DNA of 64,000 nt from Membranipora membranacea (Eukaryota > Bryozoa > Gymnolaemata > Cheilostomatida > Membraniporidae): contig OU612072.1 in assembly GCA_914767715.1 (NCBI GenBank), positions 3,412,001 to 3,476,000 on the forward strand, given 5' to 3'. Position numbers and translations under genes: made by a program. The notes beneath the pieces were generated by a model. It was not told the origin of the DNA. It saw nothing but the letters and a program-made list of their open reading frames with translations, and did not search any database. Shown here piece after piece: positions 1 to 11,183 of this stretch (positions are counted from its first letter, which is position 1; the number at the start of each line of letters is the position of its first letter).

Positions 1-330
1 TACACTTAAGTCTCAGTCTTCATTGCGGAGACAGTTATCCCTTCTAGAGTACAGGTACTGGGACCCATGGTACTTAGGCAACCCCCTACACCCTTGCCCG
101 GCGAAATTCTGACTAGTCTTTATATCAAATAGGCAGAGGATGATCTCGTTACTGCATGTGGGGTGTGCAAACACACGATGAACTTCCAGCAATTTTAGTC
201 TCATTCCACAAGGACCTGGCTAGGATGAATTGTGGGTGCCGGTACCAAATCAAAAATGAATTAAGGCGCCGGGAAATTAACTCAGACCTCATAGATCACA
301 AGTCCATACCCTTAACCGCCGGACCACTCA
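1..330 (-). repeat. tRNA-derived SINE, copy 1 (family A)
   Basis: This stretch aligns along its whole length with 40748-41070. Shared blocks include the stretch around TAGAGTACAGGTAC, the phrase ACTGCATGTGGGG.GTGCAAACACAC, and AAGGACCTGGCTAGGATGAAT. On the minus strand the end near 325 reads like the 5' half of a class II tRNA (TGGTCCGGCGGTTAAGGG, then GGACTTGTGATCT), which would be the polymerase III A-box region; a poor B-box follows. It is therefore probably a tRNA-headed SINE on the minus strand. The left end may lie outside the window. Short ORFs inside it are not genes. Confidence 0.7.
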
Positions 331-940
331 AATCAATCAAATTATTTCTGCTACAGATGGATTTTAACTCTTTCAAACTGAGGCCAACATATGTAGTCCC
401 TTGTGTCTGAAACTTTGAGCTTATTACAAACAATTCATGATTGTCTGAGGCTAACTGTATGGACTGATGACGACGCTGCTTTGCAGCGCTGTTTTTATAT
501 AGGCTACAGAATATGAGAGAATGAATGATAAAAATATCATAGCTAAGACATTCAAGTTTTCTGCTCCTACTTTTTAGTAGGACAACTCTGTACTCTATTG
601 TAATTTGTATATTGGTTAGAACTGATTTATGCGAATAAACTTGTTAAAGGCTCGGCATTAAATGGATTACAAAGTCATCGAAATATCCTTCATGAACATT
701 CGATATCTGTTAGCTATATAGAGCTGCACAGTGTTAATCAAAAAACGCAAGCAATCAAGAAATTTACTCAACTTTAACTTTGTTGACAAGAGATATGCCT
801 AACTTTTTAACAAGAGACATTAGCCTGGTCACGTGGACACTGGTTTTGTGGCCGCGTGACAAGGATAAAGAGATATTGTTAACAAGAACTTGTTAACAAG
901 AGATATACTTAACTTAACTTTGTTGCTGATCTGTTTCTAG
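331..940. other. Intron or upstream DNA with degenerate TTAACAAGAGA copies
   Basis: No coding exon was recognised here. Between about 780 and 910 the phrase TTAACAAGAGATA recurs imperfectly several times, interleaved with CTTAACTTTGTTG, so this is a short degenerate tandem array. If the gene at 941-8166 has exons further left, this stretch is part of its intron. Confidence 0.4.
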
Positions 941-3900
941 ATTGATGTGAATGATGACACCAGGTTACTCATAGGAATGTGCGTGCAAAGACGCTCTCAT
1001 CAAACTGCTGCTATCGGATATGTCCAAATCTCTGACCCTGGTGGCGAATTTGACGGTTTGTGTTCAAAATCTGATTTAACTCTTGTCACCAGTAGTATTA
1101 GTTCATGTACCCGCCATAATGTGGGAATATAGCAATATAGCACCATTGGTAGATTGGGCTTGTTGTGAAAAACCTACTGTTCATCTCACTGAGGGGATGT
1201 GTAAGCCTAAGCTACCTATGAAAATCTGTGATTATTTGTTATTTTTGTGTTGACAACTATTTTTATCACTACTCTGCCATATAAAAGAGTTTACAGTTTT
1301 AAATTTAATTAACACATTACACATGTATGCATGTGCAAACATACATATGAATGAATGTGAAACAGTTTGAGCCTTTCAAATACATGATTTTTACTCCTAT
1401 AGACCCACCCACTGTTTCCTAAATGCCTATGTCTTTTTGTCACGTTATCTGTCTGAAGAAGACCAATGACTCCTATATGCATTGCTAGGTTGATTAGATG
1501 TGATATTAAGTGCCCAAAAGTCTCTACTTATGCTCTTCTGAGGACTGTCTTGTCGCCTTGATAATCAGTCATAGATGATATCTTATGTTTCTACATATTA
1601 TCATCTTTTAGAGCGCTGGGGTAAATTAAACACTACCTATGTGCCTGAAGTTATACTCCACAAAGATGGTATAGGTAACGATGCCGTGATACTAAATCCA
1701 GAGTACTTTTATCAGCATAAAGATGGCGATACTAATAGGATTCTATTTATAGATCGTCAATCCTGCCTACGACAGATAGACCTAAATACTAATCAAGTAT
1801 CTACATTAATTGGTGAGTGGTAGCCGATGTGTTGGCTCGGATTGGTTTCTAGGTAGGGGAGAAGGCCAATGCCAGATCAGATAACACTTTCTGAAAGTAT
1901 CTATAGAGAAGTAGTGAAGTGAAACAAGATACAGTTTCACTTTAACTATATCTCAATAGGTAAATTCATAGACCTGGCATTAGCCCTCTCCTACCCACCC
2001 ACCAGCCAATCAGAGCCAACACATTGGCTAGGTGAGTTAAGTCACTATAAAAGGAAACTTACAAATTTGTAGATACAAATAAAATAAATTGCAAAATAAA
2101 TTAAGTATTACTGAAAGCAATAGTGATTTATCAAATAATCCTATTCTATGTGTTGACTCTGATTGGCTCTGATTTTCCTTGCCTGGACTAAATGTCCCTG
2201 GACTGAATGTCCCTGGATTTCCCAGTGAGGTCAGGGGAGATAACCTGAATATATGATCTTCCTCATTATTAAGAATTTAAGTTGTATCGTTGAATTGAAA
2301 TCATTATTTTGAATTAATATGAAAAAAGGACTTTTAGTTTTAATGTCTTTACTTTTCAGGTTCATGCCTCAAAGGTGAAGAACTCACTATACATATTAAT
2401 TCTGTCCAGGGATTTACATATTTACCTAAGAAGAGGATGTTTGTCTTTTCCATAGTCACCAGTGTGAGTTATGCCTTCTCCTTACTCAGGGCTATAGTGC
2501 AGATAAATGGTGGGGGAGATAAAATTATTCGGGGCGCAGAGTAACCCCAGGTTGGATGGTCTCAGCTCCTCCTGCCTCCAAATGGAAGTCCCAAATGATC
2601 TGATCCTGACATGGGTTATTCAATTATAGTGTGTTACGCCACTTTATTTAACATTTTTTGATGGGGAAGTACTTCCCTAGCTCCCCTAGAACTACGGGCC
2701 TGTTACTCTTACTCCCGCAGGGAGATTATAGAATCAAGCGACTTACTGAGTCAGATCTGATATGGAGGAATGTACCACTAGTCACGCTCTTCTACAGGGT
2801 GTATGGTAGCATAACTCCCACACCCATCCTAATAATACGTGAACTTGTCTGATATGATAACAACATCCCGTAAGGTAGATCGGTACTGGCTACTAATCTG
2901 TCACTATGATGGCTTCATTCCTCCTACACTGGGCCTGACTGGCCAATAATCAAATTTATTTCTTACACTGTCGTTCACTTTCACCTGTTTTTAGGGTACT
3001 TACATCTATCATGAAGATGACTTGACAACCTTCCACTTGGCTAAGGATAATATAGGACATATTATTCCTGACGATTACAGTACAATGGTGAGGGGTCCCT
3101 CGCAACATCCTGATGATCTTTGGCAAAAAAATTATCTTGCAGTCAGCTATTACAACACTAGTATGCTCGACGCAGCAAAGAATATATACGAGTTTCAACG
3201 GAAGAAGAATTTGTCAGTATACCTCAGGTGAGATAGAGAACTTTATGGTTGTTTAATGTTCGCTAGAGGAATAAATTCTAGCTAGAGTTTAGCGAGTTTG
3301 GGGATGATCTAATGTTGGCAAGCACTAAGTATTGGCTTGCTTTAGATAGGAATCTATATTAAGTAAGAAAGGTGGGTTAACGTTAGGCTTTTTCATGCGT
3401 GTGCGAAATGGCGAACTTGTCATCAACAAATGCTATACTCCTCTACAGTACTCCAAAGATCCGAGAACACATGGTGTAATCTTGATGTCAGTTTGATTAT
3501 TAATCTCTTCCATGACATTGTTTGTTAATTTACCAGTGCCCCTGGTGGACTTATAATTGAGCCAGATTCAAAATATTGGACAAAGGATGAGGCAATGCAG
3601 CTAGAAGGTGATAAATCTGACTTGGTGTTTCATGAGGATGGTGTTAGCTTGGTTATAACTCAAGTTTCAGAGCACAATATCGGTATACTGGACACTTCAA
3701 ACAGAGATTTCTATGACAATCTCAACATCAATACCTCAGGTATAGTTTAAAGACTACCCAAAGACCAAAGCATGTCATAGTTAGTCAGTTACACTTATGA
3801 TAAAGCTGTGTCAGATTTGCGAGGTACAAAAATTTGGACTGAGACAGGACTTGCAGTTTAATCCAACACCCAGCCTTGCAACACCAGCCATACAACGCAT

Positions 3901-6900
3901 AGCCTTGCAACACAGAGCCATACCACGCATAGCCTTGCAACACCAGCCATACAACGCATAGCCTTGCAACACACAGCCATACCACGCATAGCCTTGCAAC
4001 ACACAGCCATACAACGCATAGCCTTACAACACCAGCCATACAACGCATAGCCTTGCAACACACAGCCATACCACGCATAGCCTTGCAACACCAGCCATAC
4101 AACGCATAGCCTTGCATCACCAGCCATACAACGCATAGCCTTGCAACACCAGCCATACAACATATAGCCTTGCAACACCAGCCATACAACAAATAGCTTT
4201 GCAACACCAAACAATACAACACACAGCCATACAACACTTAGCCTTACAATATAGCCTTACAACATCTAGTCGTACGTCTAGCCTTACAACGTCTAGCCTT
4301 ACAACGTCCAGTCTTACAATGTCCAGTCTTACAATGTCCAGTCTTACAACGTCTAGCCTTACAACGTCTAGCCTTACAACGTCCAGTCTTACAATGTCCA
4401 GTCTTACAATGTCCAGTCTTACAATGTCCAGTCTTACAATGTCCAGTCTTACAATGTCCAGTCTTACAACGTCTAGCCTTACAACGTCTAGCCTTACAAC
4501 GTCCAGTCTTACAATGTCCAGTCTTACAATGTCCAGTCTTACAGCACTCAACCCATCAACTGAAGGAAAATGAATGTCAAGTAAGCAGTTTAACTCTTAC
4601 TCTATAATCTACATATAAATGTGTTGTTATGTGTTTACAGTGCCATTCAGATTGATAGGAAAAGGTAACGATTCCGTAATCGACGGTGATGTTAGCACGG
4701 AAGTATCATTCACTTATCCTTATGCAGCTGTATGGCTTAGCAGGACTTCTCTACTGGTATCAATGAGATATGATAATCATTTCAGAATTTTGACCTTCAA
4801 AGGTAAGAACCAATTAGGCATTTCTAGTAATGTTCGTAGATTAATGGAACATATCTGACCCTGGACAGGCATATGGCAATAATTGCTGGAGACAATTTCC
4901 ATTTTTGATTGGTCTTAAAGTTCAGTAATGCCACAGCCGACTGACCACTTGCAAACATTTGAATTCAAATCAACAGTAAGAACAGCAGAAATGATATTGC
5001 ACTCTTCAATCATAAGCCATTTGAACTTCTCTTGAGGTAAATGCGAATGCAAACTCTCTTTTCTTTAAGATATTCCAGTATGATGGCATGCTGTGTATTG
5101 ATTAAACTTAGAATTCATCTTGTATGTGGTTCAATGTGTGAAGTTGGCAAAAAAAGAGTGTAATCCTGGAAATGAATTTTGCCTCTAATCATGTCAGCCA
5201 GTTTTTACCTCACATACAATAAGTGTTCCTTATTTGTTGTAGACACTAGTCCTGGAGGTGTTAAAGGTATGTACACGTGTATATCCTAGACTTCAATATC
5301 TCTATTTGTATTTTCTCATGCCGCACCTTCCGTCCTTATGTCCAACTAAGGTCTGATAATGTTACTCTAAATGCCAAAGAAATGGGTCGAACAATATCTT
5401 GGTTGTAGATCGGAAACAACTGAATTAAAAATTTCACTGCCTAGAAAAAGCTAGCTAAGTCGAGCCAAGGAGCTGTTACTCCTTGGTCAAGCCAAGAGAG
5501 ACATAATTGATGGTTTAATCTACAACGGTGACCATAATTGTCAGACAATACATATTTATCAAATAATTTCTCAAACTAAAAGATTGTCCAACCATAATGC
5601 TACGCGTTTTTATCAACAACAAAAAAACAATGATTGTTGGGCTAACAAAACAATATGGTACTGGTTTCAATAACAATAAGGTTTCAATAACATCCGCATG
5701 CTAAGCACTGCTTGAGGATTGGCAAATTACACCAACTCACTCACACTAGGTTTGTACATATTCCAGAAACCACAGTCACCACCAAGGCCACCACCACAGT
5801 CACCACCAAGGCCACCACCATAGTCACCACCAAGGCAACCACCAATGCCACCACCAAGCCCACCACCAAGGCCACAACCAAGGCCACCACCAAGGCCACA
5901 ACCAAGGCCACCACCAAGGCCACAACAAAGGCTCCAACCAAGGCCACCACCAAGGCCACAACCAAGGCCACAACCAAGGCCACAACCAAGGCCACCACCA
6001 AGGCCACAACCAAGGCTACAACCAAGGCCACCACCAAGGCCACCACCAAGGCCACAACCAAAGCCACCACCAAGGCCACAACCAAGGCCACCACCAAGGC
6101 CACCGCCAAGGCCACTACCAAGGCCACCACCAAGGCCACAACCAAGGCCACAACCAAGGCTACAACCAAGGCCACCACCAAAGCCACCACCAAAGCCACA
6201 ACCAAGGCCACAACCAGGGCCACCACAACCACCACAAAGGCCACAACCAAGGCTACCACTAAAGCTACCACCAATGCCACAACCAAGGCCACAACCAAGG
6301 CCACCACCAAGGCCACAACCAAGGCTACAACCAAGGCCACCAATTTTTTCAGTCAAGATGGTGAGTTTGCCGAATGCCTGCAACCAAATATCTCATTGCT
6401 CAAGCCATATCTGTGCAATTTTTTTTGTCCACATGTCTAGGATTGGATCAATGATGATACTCAGTTTCCCATGCCATACAGCCAGCTCAGTAATCTTTAT
6501 GCTCAGCTTGCACATCCAGTTCGGAATGTTACGCAAACTTAGTTAGCAATTTTAAAATAAATTTGCGCGACCTAATCCAAATACAGAATTTAATTGTTAG
6601 TGAACATGCTGCTTTTTGTACTCTTCAGAATATAAACAGAGCCAATGAGAATTTTGATTAAGAATTAATTTGCCAATTTGCTGAGCGATATTATTTTACA
6701 GTGGTAACATACCGCATATTCAGAATCTCTCTCTCTCACTCTCTCTCTCTCTCGTATCCATTATCATTACTATTCCATGTGTGTTCAGGCTGTGATGTAT
6801 TGGGAGATCAATGAAACCCTCAACTCATTTGGAGACTCTAGTACCCATCATTAGCGCTCATGCAATTTGAACATGAAAGTTTGTTTATTCTCTTGATTGA

Positions 6901-8166
6901 TTGATCTAATGCTCTTTTACACAGAATATTCTAAAACAATTGGTGGAGTCAGTGGTGAGTGAGCTGGCAGATAGCAGTGTGTGATAAAAATAACCGCAGT
7001 GTGGGTGGTCTAATGTCCTTCAGGCACTGGACCACCCAGACTACTAAGCAGCAGTCTGGGTGGTCTAATGTTCTTTAGGCACTAGACCACCCAGACTACT
7101 GTCTGCATGTTTGTCTCACCTAGATGTTTACCTTATTCTCTTTACTTCCTTTCCATTTGAACTTAACCTTCCCACAACTCGAGCAAAACATTACGTCTGC
7201 AGAAGCCATTTTGGGTTGTGTTCAAAACTTTTTCCATATAGCTTTCCTAGCTAAACTGAGTGGTGATGAGGCATCTGATGTGTCGGACGAGTTTGCATGA
7301 AGCCTGTCTTTCCTTATCTATCAAATTATGTGTGCATCATCTTGTCTGTAAACATAGCAATGAGTTCTGTTCTTATAATGTGTGTATTTGGTTTCTAAAC
7401 AGCCGTAGTCACTACAAACATATTCCAAACACAGTCCAAACACAATCCGTACGAAGACACTACACCAAACGACTTATATTCAAGTTCAAGAACACGCTCA
7501 AGTTTGTTTGCTAAGGATACTAAAATATGTGCTCTATAATTCTCATAAAGTGTCACTAACACCCGTAACGAAACAGCTCAAACCAATCTTAACTTGTCTG
7601 TCTATCTCTGTACTATATTTTCTCAGCCAAATACCGACTTAAGTTTAATGGATTGCTGGTGTTGATGAAACTAACCATGTCAGCTGAGACCATAACTTGA
7701 CATAATGAGCCTGATCCATACCCGCTAAGTCTGAGCCACCAAAACTCTTGCACTGCCCCCCTCCCCTTCCGCCCATTGCACCCACACTGCTATGTCACGT
7801 CATCGATCGACCTCACCTTGATCGTTGAGTTTCGGGCAATATTGTGCCTCCGATTGGCTCTGAGTGTACGCAGAGTTCATCCAAATTCAACTCATGCAGA
7901 CTTAGGTTATATTATGTTTATTTACATTGCAGTATATAGTATACTATTGCTAAGAATCTCATGTTTACTCATATACTTGATTGTTTCCTTGCACAGTCGC
8001 TGTGATAGCTGTGAGTGCTGTAGTGATAGTTATAGTCGTAGCAGCCATTATCGGAGGTTTATGGTATAAAAAGCGTAATCGTGATAATCAACCGACAAAA
8101 ACGATACGAACACGAACACGTGTATCCAAAAAAGGTTATACGCAGCCTACACCATCAAATGTGTAA
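941..8166 (+). CDS. Beta-propeller / Thr-Lys stalk / single-pass membrane protein, 5' end missing
   Basis: Gene not recognised by name. Ten exons join in consistent phase: 941-1055, 1612-1812, 2360-2463, 2995-3227, 3537-3739, 4641-4802, 5243-5266, 5767-6360, 6925-6954, 7997-8166 (TAA), giving 611 codons with no start codon in the window. Exons 1-6 read like blades of a beta-propeller: RILFIDRQSCLRQIDL resembles an NHL-type strand, and similar strands follow. Exon 8 is a nearly pure Ala-Thr-Thr-Lys repeat, expected to be an O-glycosylated stalk. The last exon gives a helix of about 22 residues (VAVIAVSAVVIVIVVAAIIG) followed at once by YKKR and a short basic tail, so the protein is type I. Exons 6 to 9 all begin and end in phase 1. 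A rival last exon lies at 7403-7539. The propeller class is an inference; the exon chain is strong. Confidence 0.75.
1822..2030. repeat. Fold-back (long terminal inverted repeat) element
   Basis: The left arm (about 1823-1875, GCCGATGTGTTGGCTC onward to GGCCAATGCCAG) is the imperfect reverse complement of the right arm (about 1974-2030, CTGGCATTAGCCC onward to CCAACACATTGGC). About 100 bases of loop separate them. This is the structure of a non-autonomous fold-back DNA element. It sits about ten bases after the splice donor at 1813, inside an intron of the propeller gene. Part of the arm recurs near 2150-2175 (TGTGTTGACTCTGATTGGCTC). Confidence 0.75.
3872..4250. repeat. Minisatellite of about 30-bp units in an intron
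   Basis: Imperfect tandem units of the type CACCAGCCATACAACGCATAGCCTTGCAA run through this stretch. Unit length varies slightly because CACAC or CAC precedes AGCC. The array lies wholly in the intron between exons ending at 3739 and starting at 4641. Long ORFs on both strands here are only the consequence of a stop-free repeat. Confidence 0.9.
4251..4550. repeat. 15-bp minisatellite (GTCTAGCCTTACAAC / GTCCAGTCTTACAAT)
   Basis: About 19 copies of a 15-bp unit occur in two alternating variants, arranged in blocks. The core TAGCCTTACAAC matches TAGCCTTGCAAC of the adjacent 30-bp array, so the two arrays probably share an origin. Because the period is a multiple of three, the frames stay open on both strands (Ser-Ser-Leu-Thr repeats forward). 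I regard this as intronic, not as an exon, because no in-phase splice sites flank it. Confidence 0.9.
4847..4935 (+). repeat. Dispersed repeat, second copy near 36700-36800
   Basis: The blocks AACATATCTGA.CCTG, ACAATTTC.CATTTTTGATTGG and AAGT.AGTAATG occur in the same order here and near 36700-36800. The family is not recognised. It lies in the intron after the exon ending at 4802. Confidence 0.6.
5767..6360 (+). repeat. Exonic Ala-Thr-Thr-Lys repeat array
   Basis: The exon is built of 12- and 18-bp variations on ACCAAGGCCACC / ACAACCAAGGCC. In the spliced frame it encodes mostly ATTK, with sparse VTTK, NTTK, PTTK and one run of consecutive Thr near 6220. It is bounded by acceptor TTCCAG at 5761-5766 and by donor GTGAGT at 6361. 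Flanking phases are both 1, matching exons 7 and 9, which supports it being a real coding exon. The Gly/Leu-rich, Val-rich and Trp/Pro-rich ORFs in other frames are by-products. Confidence 0.8.
6997..7101. repeat. Tandem pair of hairpins
   Basis: Two successive palindromic units occur, each with GGGTGGTCTAATGT.CTT, then AGGCACT.GACCACCCAGACTACT. The first spans about 6998-7044 and the second about 7050-7100. Within a unit the arms pair (GGGTGGTC with GACCACCC), and the arms of one unit can also pair with those of the other. It lies in an intron of the propeller gene. Confidence 0.8.
7403..7539 (+). CDS. Possible alternative last exon of the propeller gene (no membrane helix)
   Basis: An acceptor (GGTTTCTAAACAG) opens an exon in the phase needed after the exon ending at 6954. 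It reads through about 45 codons to a TAA at 7537. The encoded tail contains NPYEDTTPNDLYSSS and no hydrophobic helix. Used instead of the exon at 7997 it would give a soluble protein lacking the anchor. No donor site in a suitable phase was seen, so it could only be terminal. It could also be chance. Confidence 0.3.
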
Positions 8167-11100
8167 TACCGAGAGCTTTATCTGGTTATCACTGTCATAA
8201 CCATCCACTCTGCTGGAAGGAGTAGTACTGACGGACTGTCAACGCTGGAGGCAACGAATCTCCACCCACCATAAATGCTGGACTCATGGTTTCATTTTAC
8301 GTTCTGTATTTTCAATTTTGGCAGTTCGTGACCATAAAAAGTGCTGAAATAATTGTCCATGATGAAACATTTGCTATTACGTTCAGAAACAGGAAAGCTC
8401 CAATTCTCTTGGTGCTTTTGCCATTGCCTCAAGATCACACTGCAATTCATATCACTGAGATAATACTCAATTTTCAGTTGCTTCCAAATATCTGAGTGAG
8501 ACCCATATTAAAATTTTGGGCATATGACAGTCACCACTCGTGCAAAACTTCCATGCCATTTTCTCACTCCAATTCAATTCTTATCAAAATTGAACCAAAC
8601 TGAGCGAGAACTGCAATAAGCTGTCTATAGGTTTCTGACCATTTCGATGTCAATTGATTGATCTATCAATGGCATAGTTTGAAATTACCACCATTCAAAC
8701 TTTTAACGAATTCAATTTCAAACTGAGTGAATCTATCACGATCTCTAGTCATTATTTTTTTAAGTTTTACTTGTATCCATAATAATTTATTTGATTTCTC
8801 ATTCATGCTCTCTGCTCATAGTAATAATGGCATCTGGCATCGTGGAGGTGTGATTTTGCAGCGTCAGGTATGGGTAAAGATCAAAAACAATACCTGACTT
8901 ATGCAATATCCGGTCGGCGCTGTTCTTATTCTTTCTCCGGAACAAAACCATGGTCTTTAGGTAGACAAATAGGAACACCATCTTTTTTTTTTCAGAATTA
9001 CCCTTTTTTTGCTAATCAGAGGTTCTAGTTACTGGTAATAAAATAATAATCACCACTAATTCTTGTATCTTATACCTGTCCAATTAGAAATCGCACTTGG
9101 TCAACAAGATTTAGCTATCACCACATTGAATTTGTTTTGAATACCACAGTTATACACATGGAGATTCTTTCTTTATATCGAGCAGAACATGATGGTGCCA
9201 TTTTGTGACAAGAGACTGCAGGTGCTCTACCACACACAGTTAATCTCAGGGGATGCTGGATTTTTATTTCTTTTTGTTTTTTCTTAACACTGTTTCAAGC
9301 TATGTTGGTCCATGTTGGAATATATGTATCCTTATATCCCAAATATATCTTATAATCAATATTATATCTGTCGGTAATCAGTTGTAGCTGAGTTGACACA
9401 TGACACATCACATAGTTCAATAAAGAAACCAGATATGAACGGCTCATTTTATATACAGTTATATAAGAGCTTGGGACAGGCTGGCATATATGGAGTATCA
9501 AAGAATCAATTTGGTTTCATCCAGTGGACCCGACTGTGGCGCTAAAACATCTAAATAATTCAACAATCAAAGAGTACTGAAATTTTTAAGGTTTTCATGA
9601 CCCAATGTATTAGTAGAATGCTTATAGACCAGACATGATGTGGATTTATAGTGCTATACAAATAATACGGCCAAAATATGAGTGCCTTGTTACATGGCTT
9701 GTTAAATTTCCCTCCACCACCACAAAGGGAACGAAGTTTTCCAGGATAGGCCGCCGTATGTATACGCATTAAAGCGATAGCAACAGAACATCCCCTCAAA
9801 GCGCCAAACTTGATCGGCACCACCCATACATGTGCAGGACCTCCAAGAGAAAAATACTTATTTTGAGTATTATATGAGATTTTTAACTGAGGGTGTTTGC
9901 CTTCATTTCAATGCAATTCTAAGAAATGGCAATAATCAAACTTCAAACTCCAATGAAGGTATCGAATTTGGAATTGACAGCCAAGGTTTACTTTAGTAAA
10001 ACGAATCAACACGCTTGTCTTTTCTGCACAGCTACTTGCTACAAGTATGCAAAATCGTCTCGGACCTCCAAATAATACAAAGTTACTGTTTTGTTCAGTT
10101 GTTGCGTGTTTATCAGAAGAGATATGGGACTTAAAATTTGGCAGTAGCCATCTGACTGTTTTGATCAAATTTGGCGCCTCATGTCACCCACACTGAGGAT
10201 TTAGCGATCTAGCGCCTAATGTCACCCCTTGAGGAAGGTACACATTGTAAGTAATAAGGTGGAATTCTCATATGAGCCCCTTAAATTAGACACAACGGGA
10301 AAATTAATACCTAAGATATACTTCTCTAGTCTTCCCAGGTTATTTTGATGGCAGCCTGAACCACAAAAAATATGAGTAGTTAAATATCTGTATAACTTTA
10401 TTAGCATCAAATAATAAAGAGCAGCAAAAGAAGAGGTTTATTTATCTCGAGCATGGTGTGAAATTAGACTATTCTCTATGGTGTACTTATGAGGAATCAC
10501 AAATCATTGAATTAAAAAAAATTCAAACAATTACATATTGAAAATGAGCCGTCTTTCGGTTTATGTCTTTATCATATTACCAGCTTTGTAGAAGGGTAAT
10601 AGGAAACTTTCTCAAATTTGAACGAGGGTGAAAACATATTGAATATTCTCCGTGATAACTTTTTTTCTCAGGACAGACTTTGCCTGGAAAGGCTAGGACG
10701 GATTAATGATGCTGAATATGCTTGTTACTAGTTACCAGCTACCGGTGGTTGATCAATCTTCTAGGCTGAGGAAGTGTAGTCTAGTCTTTGTCTGTAAAAA
10801 ACGAAACATTATAACTTAATTTTACCTTCCATGAGCCAGTACAGGGTGGATGCTTGGATGGACAATCATTAACTTAAAGCTCATAAATCTGGGTGTGATC
10901 AACTATTGACCCTACGATCTAGAAGTGGTGCTTTATTGGGCTGGTACAGCACTAGGCAGCTATATGTCATAGATGAGAGGGGGATAATTCCTAACATTAC
11001 AAAAAATTTTTACCCAGAAGTGCTATGATTTTTTCCAGTGTAAAAATATTGCATAACTTGTGCAAAACTAGCTGCTAGTCTCAAAATTGCTTTGATTCAT

Positions 11101-11183
11101 CTGCAGCATTCAAGTTCAAAAAAGTTTTTTGACAACAACATGATAAGTACAGCCTGTGTGACATGATGTATTTTTATCACATT
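8167..11183. other. Intergenic DNA, no gene recognised
   Basis: The stretch separates the end of the propeller gene (+) from the end of the mucin gene (-), so the two converge. Only short ORFs occur, with no splice chain or protein similarity. A short phrase GCGCCT.ATGTCACCC occurs twice near 10172-10230. AATAAA in minus orientation (TTTATT at 10932) may serve the mucin gene. Confidence 0.5.

Noticed and set aside
156-410. 84-codon ORF at the left end
   Set aside because: Lies inside the family A SINE, and its sister copy at 40748 has a different ORF pattern.
3872-4550. CRISPR-like array
   Set aside because: Units are directly tandem without unique spacers, and the genome is eukaryotic.
4199-4573. 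Ser/Thr-rich ORF that could be a mucin exon of the propeller gene
   Set aside because: It ends in a stop 12 bases before the only nearby donor, and no in-phase acceptor was found; exons 5 and 6 already join cleanly across it.
5727-6383. Gly-Leu, Val-Ala and Trp-Pro repeat ORFs opposite the ATTK exon
   Set aside because: Other-frame readings of the same 12/18-bp repeat; no splice context.
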